Assembly: GCA_032622095.1 (NCBI GenBank)
Contig: CP136069.1
Coordinates: forward strand, 15,360,450 to 15,424,449
Origin: Siphonodentalium dalli
Taxonomy: Eukaryota; Mollusca; Scaphopoda; Gadilida; Siphonodentaliidae
Length of the DNA stretch: 64,000 nt
Direction of reading: 5' to 3'
Position numbers and translations under genes: made by a program
Notes under the pieces: model-generated
What the model saw: only the letters and a program-made list of their open reading frames with translations
What the model was told of the DNA's origin: nothing
Database searches by the model: none
Shown here: one piece after another, positions 45,315 through 56,279 of the stretch
Layout of the letters: every line of letters begins with the position of its first letter
Position numbering within the stretch: the first letter of the stretch is position 1

Positions 45315-45767
45315 TTAACCCTTTGAGTGCCAGCTCCGATTTTTGTATCAACCCATATACCCTGTGCCAATGCATTCTCTTATATATGAGAGTCGACCAT
45401 AGGTCGCCTCGCATATATAAGAGAATGCATTGGCCTAACAATTTTTCATCATTTGTTATTATTTTTTACAATTTTAATAATTTTTTCTTATATTCTTTAA
45501 CAGACTTATTTTGTAGGTTTAGTGCCAGGGAATCTTACGTTTTTCATGGGCATCAAAATTATCACTATGAACACTTGGTAATAGTTTTGAGTTATAACAT
45601 GTCCCTAAGGTTATATTCAGTTTGTTTTTAAATTCGCTATAGCATGCTTAAGCATACCCAAAACAAATTCAACCAAATTTTTTTTTTTTTTTTTTTTTTT
45701 TTAGGGCCGATTTTACAGACCGTAAATTAGGGCCGATGGGATCGGTCAGTGGCACTCAAAGAGTTAA
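45315..45767. mobile_element. TTAA element (CCCTTTGAGTGCCA ends) with one palindrome
   Basis: TTAA at 45315-45318 and 45764-45767. Ends are CCCTTTGAGTGCCAGCTCC and GTCAGTGGCACTCAAAGAG. At CAACCCATATA the sequence switches to CCCTGTGCCAATGC, giving one palindrome (45366-45434, one shoulder base changed) and the AT-rich spacer CTAACAATTTTTCATCATTTG...ATTCTTTAACA. It then returns to host-element sequence (TTTAGTGCCAGGGAATC). A T25 run is at 45678-45702. This is a third end type carrying the module, and only its left half. Confidence 0.88.
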
Positions 45768-47359
45768 GCCATACCCGACAATTGATTGAAGTGATCGAAT
45801 AAACTGTCATTCGCAAAGATGCACTACTTTACTTTAAACATATTTTATTCGTACATAAATATACAAAAGGGATCGGAGCACAAGTTATTTCAACTTAGGT
45901 AGCCCCCTCTCCCGTACAAAATTGAGAATACATTGTTATAAAATGAAAAGAAGGCGATAACAGAAACATGGTGAGAAAACAATTTGAGTTTGCATTATGT
46001 CGAATAACATCTTTCAGCGTATGTGTTTATGCATTACAATCAGGACTAGCATAAATCTATGCATATCTATATCTATTTGGATATGTAAAATATATATTTC
46101 AAGGCTATATATGTATTAAACATTTGACTGTAAGGTTAATTTGAGTTATATAAAGTAGAACATTTGACGATTGGCCCGATGACTCACTTGGCAGTCACGC
46201 TGGAAGAAATTATCGATGTGTATACAAATGGTGGATGTGGCGAACGGAATGTTTGTGTTTGGTGTATGTTGATCGATTTGTGGTTGACATTGGATTGTGG
46301 CTATTTAATGTAAACAGTCGTTTAACTATTGCTGGGAAAGCGGCTGCATTAAGTCGTTATAACTTGTGTCCCAATTCCTTGTAACAAATAAATACGCAAG
46401 ACTACTTGCAGTCATTATCATTTCACAGATTGCAACCACTGCAATCATGATCCATAAACACTACGAGCAGGACCATTCAACAGTCTCTTTAATTTAAAAA
46501 TAGAGCAGTTAAATAATAACGTATTACTCGCCGTTCAGATTACAAGTATATGCGAACAATTTTAAAGTGATGTGAAGCACTCCGGTGGGGTGACCAAATA
46601 GAAATGGAGAATAATCTTGCTCAAAGTAGTTATTTTTACGAATATTAATACAAATTTACAGCACACGGTCATTATTATATATTAATTAAATATATGCAGT
46701 GACTTTCGATATCGAAGTCATTTGCAATAGCTTGTCGTCGATTGTTGCGTCCCGAATCGAGATGTAAATATTTACAATTGAGCGTAGTTCAGACAATTAT
46801 TTCTATGGATTCGTATGGTCGATTTCTTTGAGATTTTCGGCGATGTTAGTAGAATGCTGCATTCCCATAGTTGGCATAGCGCCTGAGTACTAACTTATAA
46901 GTTTTTAAGTTTCATGCACCCGAACAAGTCCATAATATGTCTTTAATATATAATTTTTTGTCAAAGATAATCAGTATTTTCTTGTTAAAAATGGGATATG
47001 AATACATAAATTGTCAACGTTATATCTAAATGGATGTTAACACAAAAGCAGTATATCCTGCATATGTTCTTTTGTGGTTCACTCAGCCGCTAGCATGTGT
47101 TGATATATCGATAGCTTGTCCTCGCCGCGTGTTTCTTCCATCTCCGTGTGGCATTTGCTTACATTGTGTTACCCAAACTGTTTCCTGCGACCAGGAGCTT
47201 AACCCTGCTACATCGCTGTACAGGAACGGTTCACAGGGGGTGGGTTTCACCAATTCCTAAATTGGCAAACAAAATAGGTCGAAACACATAAAATGGCAGT
47301 GTAGAGCGCTACATGGAACGTCTCGCTCAAAGATCGGACGTTATATTGGTATTTATCCA
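45768..47359. other. Long single-copy-looking stretch, nothing recognised
   Basis: No repeats, palindromes or motif-bearing ORFs were seen over about 1.6 kb. The 76-codon ORF at 47030 has many cysteines but no family pattern or splice context. Confidence 0.4.
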
Positions 47360-48000
47360 TCTTTATATAACACTAGCAGGTGACCCGACTTCGTCCGGAC
47401 TTTGACCTTGAATTTAAAATTTTGAAGGTCAAGGTCAGGTCGGAGTCACTATTTGACCCGTCCAAAACACTCCCCGGACAAAATTAGCCGTCGGTATCAA
47501 ATTTCGTCGAAATCCGTCCAGCAGTTTTCCCGGCCATAGCTAACAGACAAACAAACAGACAGAAGTCCCAAAATATATATTAGATCATTTGTGGGTACCC
47601 GTTTCAAGGTGAAGGTCACATCGGGCGGAAAAACTGACCCGGTGAAAATCTCCCCCATTCACAGGAACCCCTATGTACGAACACATATATAAGAATCACA
47701 CAACACCCTCATGTCTGTACACAGACACAACACGCTCATGTCTGGACACACACACGCTCTTTATCAACGACACTGTGGATACGAACGCTCTTTAACTATC
47801 ACGCGATTAACCCATGAATTTCCATTGCGGTGGCGGGGGATTGGATAATTAGTGCTCTGACGTTCTCAGAAGCGGTGCGATGACACTCCATCCGGTATTT
47901 TACCCTTAGATAGGAAGTTTGGGTTCAATCCGTCTGGCAGTTTTCCCGGCCATAGCTAACAAACAAACAAACAGAAGTCCCAAAATATATATTAGATTTT
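47360..48000 (+). repeat. Interspersed repeat with AGACAAACAAACAGACAG tail, two copies
   Basis: 47366-47590 starts CTAGCAGGTGACCCGACTTCG and ends AAATCCGTCCAGCAGTTTTC, CCGGCCATAGCTAACAGAC and CCAAAATATATATTAGAT. The 3' part recurs at about 47925-48000, and a looser match (GGTTGAAATCGGACACC...CAAACAGACAGATAG) at 59970-60025. This is the 3'-end style of a common invertebrate interspersed repeat; the parent is not identified. Short direct repeats (CAACACGCTCATGTCTG) lie at 47700-47760. Confidence 0.65.
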
Positions 48001-48162
48001 CAAACGACTGCCATGCAAGGATTGACCTGTCCAAGTTTTCAATCAGATCACAAATATATACGAGCGTATCTCTTCGCTCCAAGAGATGTGTGAATACAGA
48101 CAATATACGCACGGTTTTAACAATATGTATGTTATAAATCATGTCTGAATATGAGAGGAGAC

Positions 48163-48653
48163 TTAAAGGTACTCAATCCGACCAGAGGGTCCCCATCTCA
48201 ACAGATTCCAACAACAACAACAATCCGATCAGAGGGTCCTATATTACTATTTCTTTGGCTTTGGTGGTAAAAAATATTTGATTCGAGTCGAGGAACCCAT
48301 CAAACAAAGCTCAGAGTTATTAGATATTGATTTTTGAAAATTCTTATGTTCTCGAGATGAGTACTAATAATTGCCGTCAATTTCGTTTCCTGCTCGAGAT
48401 TTGTACACCAAAACTCTATTCCAACAGACAAGGATGGATAACTCTAAAATCAAGTGGTAATAATAACGCAATTTTGACTGAGATCTGGGCCAGAAAGTAT
48501 TCCCGATAATGAAAAATAATAGATTTCTAAAATCGATATCTAACAAATCTGAGCTTTGATTGGTGACTTTCTCGACTCGAATCAAATATTTTTGACCCCC
48601 GAAGCCATTGAAATAGTAATTGAGAGGAGTTTTATCGGATTGAGTACCTTTAA
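48163..48653. mobile_element. TTAA element with AGGTACTCAA ends, copy 3
   Basis: TTAA at 48163-48166 and 48650-48653; ends TTAAAGGTACTCAATCCG and CGGATTGAGTACCTTTAA. It is in the opposite orientation to 11235-11722 (the ACAACAACAACAATCCGATC block is now at the left) and is otherwise closely similar. The subterminal inverted repeats are intact. Confidence 0.9.
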
Positions 48654-48692
48654 GTATGCAAACAATATCTGTTTTCATTATGCAGAAATATT

Positions 48693-49155
48693 TGTGACCC
48701 GCCATATCAAATCCAGTCGTAAATCGGGATTTTTTTTTACCCTGTGCCAATGCATTCTCTTATATATGCGAGTCGACCATAGGTCGCCTCGCATATATAA
48801 GAGAATGCATTGGCCTAACAATTTTTTACAATTTTAATAAATTTTTCTTGTATTTTTTAACAATTTTATAATTTCACCCATACAGAGCCCCAGACAAACA
48901 TGAGCAGACGACACTCTTCTATATGCTTCTATATATGTGTGGGGCTCCCTGCAGGGAAATGGATGTTTTTTATTTTATGTCCTAAAAATTGTAAGAAACA
49001 TTTATTTAAAAAAAATGATAAAAAAAATTGTTAGGCCAATGCATTCTCTTATATATGCGAGGCGACCTATGGTCGACTCGCATATATAAGAGAATGCATT
49101 GGCACAGGGTAAAAAAAATCCCGACTTACGACTGGATTTGATATGGCGGGTCACA
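48693..49155. mobile_element. TA-type palindrome MITE, complete
   Basis: Ends are TGTGACCCGCCATATC and GATATGGCGGGTCACA. Palindromes are at 48746-48814 and 49035-49103, with the GAGCCCC...GGGGCTC spacer stem at about 48885-48950. Flanks read TT and GA rather than TA, so the target duplication has decayed or the tips are off by a base. It lies 40 bp after the AGGTACTCAA element. Confidence 0.9.
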
Positions 49156-49406
49156 GATGTGGCCGCATTATTACTCATCATAATATATTGGGTATGATGA
49201 TGTTACACGTATATCATGCATTAAATTTTTTACTTAACATTATGACCCAAATGAAGCATCATTATAGATCCAAGCCAACAAGCTATTTGGTGATTGCATT
49301 ATTTTATGAACTTATTAATTATTTTTTAGCAGTTCTTGGTATCTACAGGGGGGGGGTCATATTTGCAACCTCTCAAATGTATTCAAACCCATTGATTTAT
49401 CTTATC

Positions 49407-49512
49407 TTAACTCGTTTAGGACGGGAAACGGATATATCCGTTTCACAAAACATTACCCACAGGACGGGAAACGGATATATACGTTTCCCACTTCAGCGAA
49501 TGATTCTCTCAT
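49407..49512 (+). repeat. Two-unit relative of the 53-bp array
   Basis: TTAACTCGTTTAGGACGGG, then GAAACGGATATATCCGTTTC, ACAAAACATTACCCACAGGACGGG, GAAACGGATATATACGTTTC and CAGCGAATGATTC. The same left and right borders bound the large array at 50255-51715, so this is a short allele-like paralogue. Confidence 0.85.
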
Positions 49513-50254
49513 AATAATAATTCTTCAACAGTTCGGACTAGTTACAGAGGAGACACTATCCAAAAGTAAATGAATACGTGTCAATGATACATTGTCGCGC
49601 TAGTATCGTGCCAGGTTGTGAGATCAAATGAAGTATTGGCATCCTTGTTATCTTAATACAGTTTATTCAAAACATACAAATATTTTGTGTGTTATACTGG
49701 GAATTTCGTATGCGTCTAATGTCAACAAAATTACTTCTATGCCAATTTCTTCTGGGTAGCCACTTTTTTCGCATATACCACTTCCATACTATTCATGCTT
49801 CAAAGGGCCAGGGTTACGTGATTTAATGTACTTAGCTTGAAACGAACTATGGGAGTGTGACAGATGTGTGAAGATTCTTTGAATTACAACGAATTTACCC
49901 AAGACATTCGATTCAATTGTCGCAAGTAATCTTAATTATAATTAAGACTTCAGAATGAGCTAATGGCCTAATGTCATAATTAATTTAAAACCATTTCAGT
50001 CTACGTTTGTAGAATACCAGACGATTCTCAATTAATAAGAGAGAAATGAAACACAAATATTGGCTCATTAAAAGATTCATAAATAATTAACACACCAGGG
50101 CTATAGCAATTACGCAAATTCAGTACATGTCTACGAATAGCGACAGATGGATTCTCATTCAGTTAGTACTGGATAACCAAACCATCGCGTAAGAAAATCA
50201 CATTGGTGACTTCTTCATAGCAGCCAAATGTGACGAGCGAGCACCTGGGGGGAC
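49513..50254. other. Non-coding stretch between the two related loci
   Basis: No gene or repeat structure recognised. Confidence 0.4.
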
Positions 50255-51715
50255 TTAACTCGTTTAGGACGGGAAACGGATATATCCGGAATATATCCGA
50301 TGTCCCAAAACATTACCTACAGGACGGGAAACGGATATATCCGGATATATCGATGTCCCAAAACATTACCTACAGGACGGGAAACGATATATCCGGATAT
50401 ATCGATGTCCCAAAACATTACCTACAGGACGGGAAACGGATATATCCGGATATATTCGATGTCCCAAAACATTACCTATAGGACGGGAAACGGATATATC
50501 CGGATATATCGATGTCGCAAAACATTACCTACAGGACGGGAAACGGATATATCCGGATATATCGATGTCCCAAAACATACCTACAGGACGGGAAACGATA
50601 TATCCGGATATATCGATGTCCCAAAACATTACCTACAGGACGGGAAACGGATATATCCGGATATATCGATGTCCCAAAACATTACCTACAGGACGGGAAA
50701 CGGATATATCCGGATATATCCGATGTCCCAAACATTACCTACAGGACGGGAAACGGATATATCCGGATATATCGATGTCCCAAAACATTACCTACAGAAC
50801 GGGAAACGGATATATCCGGATATATCGATGTCCCAAAACATTACCTACAGGACGGGAAACGGATATATCCGGATATACCGATGTCCCAAAACATTACATA
50901 CAGGACGGGAAACGATATATCCGGATATATCCGATGTCCCAAAACATTACCTACAGGACGGGAAACGGATATATCCGGAATATATCGATGTCCCAAAACA
51001 TTACCTACAGGACGGGAGACGGATATATCCGGATATATCGATGTCCCAAAACATTACCTACAGGACGGGAAACGATATATCCGGATATATCGATGTCCCA
51101 AAACATTACCTACAGGACGGGAAACGGATATATCCGGATATATCGATGTCCCAAAACATTACCTACAGGACGGGAAACGGATATATCCGGATATATCGAT
51201 GTCCCAAAACATTACCTACAGGACGGGAAACGGATATATCCGGATATATCGATGTCCCAAAACATTACCTACAGGACGGAAACGGATATATCCGGATATA
51301 TCGATGTCCCAAAACATTACCTACAGGACGGAAACGGATATATCCGGAATATATCGATGTCCCAAAACATTACCTACAGGACGGGAAACGGATATATCCG
51401 GATATATCCGATGTCCCAAAAACATTACCTACAGGACGGGAAACGGATATATCCGGATATATCGATGTCCCAAAACATTACCTACAGGACGGGAAACGGA
51501 TATATCCGGATATATCGATGTCCCAAAACATTACCTACAGGACGGGAAACGGATATATCCGGATATATCCGATGTCCCAAAACATTACCCTACAGGACGG
51601 GAAACGGATATATCCGGATATATCGATGTCCCAAAACATTACCAACAGGACAGGAAACGATATATCCGTTTCCCATTTCATGCACTTGTTATCAGCGAAT
51701 GATTCATTTATAATT
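50255..51715 (+). repeat. 53-bp palindromic satellite, about 26 units
   Basis: I count 26 occurrences of the GATGTCCCAAA landmark between 50289 and 51627 (mean spacing ~53.5 bp). Each unit is an imperfect palindrome, GGGAAACGGATATATCC / GGATATATCGATGTCCC, plus the spacer AAAACATTACCTACAGGAC. Variants lose one G or gain one base, shifting all frames, so the 474-, 396- and 382-codon ORFs here are not genes. The final unit ends with the GATATATCCGTTTCCC half seen in the two-unit locus. Confidence 0.97.
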
Positions 51716-52494
51716 AGCAGATAACTAACATGTTGTCAACGTATTGGCCGATAGCTCAAGGACAATGTAACCTATTTTTGGCGCCACGTGTGGGTTGCGT
51801 GCCATGATTCGTGACGTCATTGGCGGCGGCGCCCATTAAGCCGCAGACGTGTATATTTGTTTTCGGTTGACACTCACCTCTTATTGCTGCACATTATATT
51901 GCTAGGCTTGATTACCCAGAAATTCGGCGCCATTTGACCGCATGCACTCAATGGGAAGTAACTATAAATTAATGTGCTGGGTAATCAACCACATGGCAAC
52001 GATCTGAGTGACACATTTGCTTACTACTATCGCGTTCAGCTTGTACATGTAGTTGGGTCAAACTGCATGTCGTTTCTTTGTGTTGTTTAGCGTTTTACAA
52101 TGCCATGGGCATTGGTTGTCAATAACCAAATTCAAAGTACATGCGCGCCAGACTACACTCCTGTAATAAACTTTTATGCGCCAGACAATAAATAAAAGCG
52201 CTAATTGCGCGTTGGCGACTTGCTAGATTGGTCCATGCATGGCAAATGGATCTTGACCCCTTCAGCGAAAGAAACCAGAATCGGGAGATATTTAAGTATA
52301 TATTCATGGATCACATAACTTTGGAAACTAAATACATTTGATTCAAAATGTCGCAAAGATCTCGCCATATAACTAAATTTCAGGCTCCAAATGCATAATT
52401 TTAAGAAAATCTTTTTTGTTTGTTTTTTGCATTAATTGTCAACGCTGCAAATTAATGCAGAACATGGATATATACATAATACAATGGGGTCACT
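51716..52494. other. Non-coding stretch with a small inverted repeat
   Basis: TTGATTACCCAG (about 51907) is mirrored by CTGGGTAATCAA (about 51979). A GC-rich GGCGGCGGCGCC patch is near 51823. CTGCAAATTAATGCAGAACATG at 52445 resembles the LINE 3' UTR end at 44610 and may be a LINE tail fragment. Confidence 0.4.
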
Positions 52495-52872
52495 TACATC
52501 ATCATCATGAACATCCCCATCGTCATCATTTTTATCATCATCATCATCATCATTATTCCTCAGCATCATGACAACCGGTCGCAATTTTGTCGAATCTACC
52601 CAAAATGTTTTAAGATTTATAAACTTCGGATCATCACCTCTATAGCATAAGTTGGCACGCGGAGAATTATGCCATGACAAATGGCCTAACCCAACATTTA
52701 AATAAACGCATAAAATCAGTTTCCATGACAACCGGTCACAATTTGGTGGAATCTACCCAAATGTTTTAAGATTTATAAACTTCGGATCATCACCCATATA
52801 GCATGAGTTGGCACGCGGAGAATTCTGCCATGAAAAATGGCCTGACGCAACATTTAAATAAACGCATAAAAT
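52495..52872. repeat. ATC microsatellite and 157-bp tandem duplication
   Basis: (ATC)n with interruptions at 52497-52552. Then CATGACAACCGGTC ... AATAAACGCATAAAAT occurs at 52567 and again at 52724 (period 157), about 92-95 % alike by eye. Confidence 0.9.
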
Positions 52873-53320
52873 TTTAATTGCTATAAAATGATATAAAAGT
52901 AAGCATTTCTGTAAACAATTTCGTCTGTGAGTAATGTTTTCCCAAAAGAATCAGGTCCCACACGAGTTAATAATTGTTCAGCTTCTATATGATACGATTC
53001 GCTGCTGGATATCATGTGAGGCGGACTAAGATCAGTATTACGCTGTGCGCTAACCTAACAGCCTAATATTGATGTCGCTGAGCCTTCTACATCACATAAC
53101 ATCGTAACCAGAAAATGCGTCCAGGGACGTGGCTATGAAGTATGTCTTTGTTCAGGGGTACACCACTTAAAATTACACCCATTGCCATGGACCAGCCTAG
53201 AGGTTTCGAATTGGGATAAGTCACTTCTCCCTATCCTATCTGTTTAGTAGGGAGAAGTGTACTGCAATCAGGGAGGCGTCATAAAGGCTGAAGTCCAATT
53301 TACATTTCAACCAAACCTTG

Positions 53321-53556
53321 AAATAGTGTGCCTGTCATTTGCAGAATGAGGTCCCCAGAGGGTGAATTTAGTGATGCTACCCCGCATAGCGGGCTAGCAT
53401 CACCAAATTCACACTGTGGGGACCTCATTCTGCTTACACATCAGCATAATGAGGTTCACAGGGGTGAATTTGTTGATGCTAGCCCGCTATGCGGGGTAGC
53501 ATCACTAAATTCACCCTCTGGGGACCTCATTCTGCAAATGACAGGCACACTATTTC
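53321..53556. mobile_element. Nested double-palindrome foldback
   Basis: The whole 236 bp is an inverted repeat, AAATAGTGTGCCTGTCATTTG ... CAAATGACAGGCACACTATTT. Each half is itself a palindrome around CCCCGCATAGCGGG / CCCGCTATGCGGGG (GAATGAGGTCCCCAGAGGG ... CTGTGGGGACCTCATTC in the left half). Hence either two ~88-bp hairpins or one ~115-bp stem can form. The 88-codon ORF is incidental. This is the same architecture as the palindrome MITEs but unrelated in sequence. Confidence 0.92.
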
Positions 53557-53717
53557 AATTTACATCTCAACACAGGCCTGCTGTGATCCAATAAGTATTA
53601 TGCAATACAAGGGCTCAGTTATAACCTCCATAATACTAAGTAATTAGAATTCATCGAACACTGTAAAATTTAATAACGTTATAACTACGGTAATGCACCG
53701 TCAACTTAGTTGCCAGT

Positions 53718-53890
53718 ACAATCCCTGTCGAAATAACAGTATACCGTTGATACATTGTACTGTTGAAGTAAACGGTAGGATACTGTTGAAATAACAGTAT
53801 ACCGTTGATACATTGTACTGTTGGAATACACGGTAGGATACTGTTGAAATAACAGTACACCGTCGATACATTGTACTGTTGGAATCACAC
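53718..53890. repeat. 58-bp tandem repeat, three units
   Basis: GAAATAACAGTATACCG starts units at 53730, 53788 and 53846. ATACATTGTACTGTTG is in each. Short minus ORFs rich in Y/V/N are repeat translations. Confidence 0.92.
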
Positions 53891-54418
53891 ATGCAATCTT
53901 TCTAAAATTTATTTATGGTACAAAGTAGTAATATAGCTGACTAGAAGATCCAACAAAAATAATTACTTTGATTCGTTTATTAGTAGAGAAATTAGCGAAA
54001 ATGTGAAAAGTGATCCGTTATAGCTAATACTTATAGAGTGAATGACTGCAGTGCAAACCAATTTTACTAGGCGACCTATTTTCGCGGTCGCTATTAAAAC
54101 ATCGCAAGTGGTTAAATAGGGCTTGTTTACACTTTCTTTAGCCCGTTCGGTAGACCGTTAGTGCTATTTAAACGGCTTGGAACCTGTCCCAAGCTGTTGA
54201 AACATATTAAAAAGTAGGCCTACTAAATTATAAAACAAATCTCCCGCGAATGACGGAGACAGACACTGAGACATCAATTAATGGCGAATTTACCCGAGAT
54301 GCATTGCGAATCTCACAAGGGAGGTGATCCTATCCATACCTCGTGTTTGTGCAACGGTACTTGGCCGTCAAAACTAGCAACGGTATAATACCGTAGGCAA
54401 ACCAACGGTATCATATTG

Positions 54419-54783
54419 TTAACCCTTTACCCAACAGAACGCCCAGAAACGCCCTAACAGCCTAAATTATCTTCGGTCTGTCTCAATAAAACCATGGAAA
54501 TATGGGTATCATTGGAACCGGCTCATTGAGCACATTGTGATAGTTACAGTTATGCCCTGTGCCAATGCATTCTCTTATATATGCGAGTCGACCATAGGTC
54601 GCCTCGCATATATAAGAGAATGCATTGGCCTAAAAAAAACTTTTTTTTAACACTTTTTACCATTTTTTCTTTAATATGTGTTAAGCCAATGCATTCTCTT
54701 ATATATGCGAGGCGACCTATGGTCGACTCGCATATATAAGAGAATGCATTGGCACAGGGCCCTTCTGTTGGGTAAAGGGTTAA
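54419..54783. mobile_element. TTAA-type palindrome MITE, copy 8
   Basis: TTAA at 54419-54422 and 54780-54783, with the long arm on the left and shortened (no AAAGCTTCAA). Palindromes are at 54561-54629 and 54685-54753, both intact, and the spacer is reduced to about 55 bp. Confidence 0.94.
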
Positions 54784-54854
54784 ACCAACAGTGACAAAAT
54801 ACAGTGAATGTAATATGTGGATTATCAATGATTCAATTGAACGTGCTTTCTTAC

Positions 54855-55375
54855 TATAGTTCCGTGTCTGGGCGACAAACAGTTATGCTGTAAATGTGGA
54901 CCCATAATGGAGGGTATCACCCCCTCCCCCTGAATCCTGAATACCAGTTAATTTGGGGGGGGGGGTGAATCCTAAATACATTTCGTACTATAGTTGCGTG
55001 TCTGGGCGACAGTTATGCTGTAAATGTGGACCCATAATGGAGGGTATCACCCCCTCCCCATGAATCCTGAATACCAGTTAATTTGGGGGGGGGGGGGGTG
55101 AATCCTAAATACATTTCGTACTATAGTTGCGTGTCTGGGCGACAGTTATGCTGTAAATGTGGACCCATAATGGAGGGTATCACCCCCTCCCCATGAATCC
55201 TGAATACCAGTTAATTTGGGGGGGGGGGGGGTGAATCCTAAATACATTTCGTACTATAGTTGCGTGTCTGGGCGACAGTTATGCTGTAAATGTGGACCCA
55301 TAATGGAGGGTATCACCCCCTCCCCTGAATCCTGAATACCAGTTAATTTTGGGGGGTGAATCCTGAATACATGTT
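54855..55375. repeat. 133-bp tandem repeat with G runs, four units
   Basis: Units starting TATAGTTGCGTGTCTGG at 54855, 54989, 55122 and 55255. Each contains CCCCCTCCCC and ends in a G run (11, 14, 14 and 6 G) followed by TGAATCCTAAATACATTTCG. A related fragment with G13 lies at 55665-55750 (GAATACCAGTTAATTCCGG). Confidence 0.94.
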
Positions 55376-56023
55376 AAGAAATAATATGCGATAAATGACA
55401 TACAAATTGACTGTTTTAATATCAGACAGATACAAGCAGAAGTTACATAGACACATTATGATCCATTATACCTGACATGATATTGGAGTAGAGTATTATG
55501 GGCGTTATGAGACCGTTATGATACGATTAATGATACTTTATGATGACATGGTGGTCGAATATGCACAAGAAGCTATTCTACCCACTCATTCATACAGATA
55601 ACTAGCACAAAATATTATTTATCGCCATCAAAACCTGGGTCCAATATGTTTTGCTTGAACCCGAATACCAGTTAATTCCGGAGTATGAATCCCGCGTTCG
55701 GCTTCAAAACACCCGGAATCCCGCATACCGAAGGGGGGGGGGGGGAGTGATACCCACATAAGGTGGTACTTTCGATGAGGAAACAAGATGGTGATAGCAT
55801 CCCAACTATATATATAATTTTCAAAAATGGACCTGCGTCAATTAAAATGAACATTTAATGTTAGTTGTCTTCGGCAACATCAGGGGTACATGGATATTTA
55901 ATAGCCGGATGTCGATTTTGATGAATTCATACCAATAAGAATAATTCAGTAGCAGATATATGGATCTGGCGTCATGTGACGTCAAACTCGCCACCATTGG
56001 TGAAAGCTACCAGTTCAAGGGTC

Positions 56024-56228
56024 ATTCATATACCCCCGATGGTTCGCGTGCTCATATACCCCCGATGGTTCGCGTGCTCATATACCCCCGATGGTTCGCG
56101 TGCTCATATACCCCGATGGTTCGCGTGCTCATATACCCCGATGGTTCGAGAGCTCATATACCCCCGATGGTTCGAGAGCTCATATACCCCCGATGGTTCG
56201 CGTGCTCATATACCCCGATGCTTGGCGC
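56024..56228. repeat. 26-bp tandem repeat, about eight units
   Basis: CATATACCCCCGATGGTTCG followed by CGTGCT, or AGAGCT in two units. Length alternates 25/26 bp through loss of one C. Plus-strand ORFs of about 100 codons are repeat translations. Confidence 0.93.
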
Positions 56229-56279
56229 ACGTTCTCTTAACCCCGCTGCCAATGGTGACGGGGGCATGGTGATTTAAAC

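Noticed and set aside
45137-45631. 164-codon plus ORF
   Set aside because: It runs across the palindrome and AT-rich spacer of a MITE. The MRVDHRSPRIYKRMHW string recurs in every such element and is palindrome translation.
50255-51715. CRISPR-like array of palindromic repeats
   Set aside because: The spacer between hairpins is the same in every unit, so it is a satellite.
50300-51724. ORFs of 474, 396 and 382 codons
   Set aside because: They are readings of the 53-bp satellite in three frames; indels between units only switch frame, and there is no non-repeat coding sequence.
53328-53594. 88-codon ORF
   Set aside because: It lies entirely in the double-palindrome foldback and reads its arms twice.
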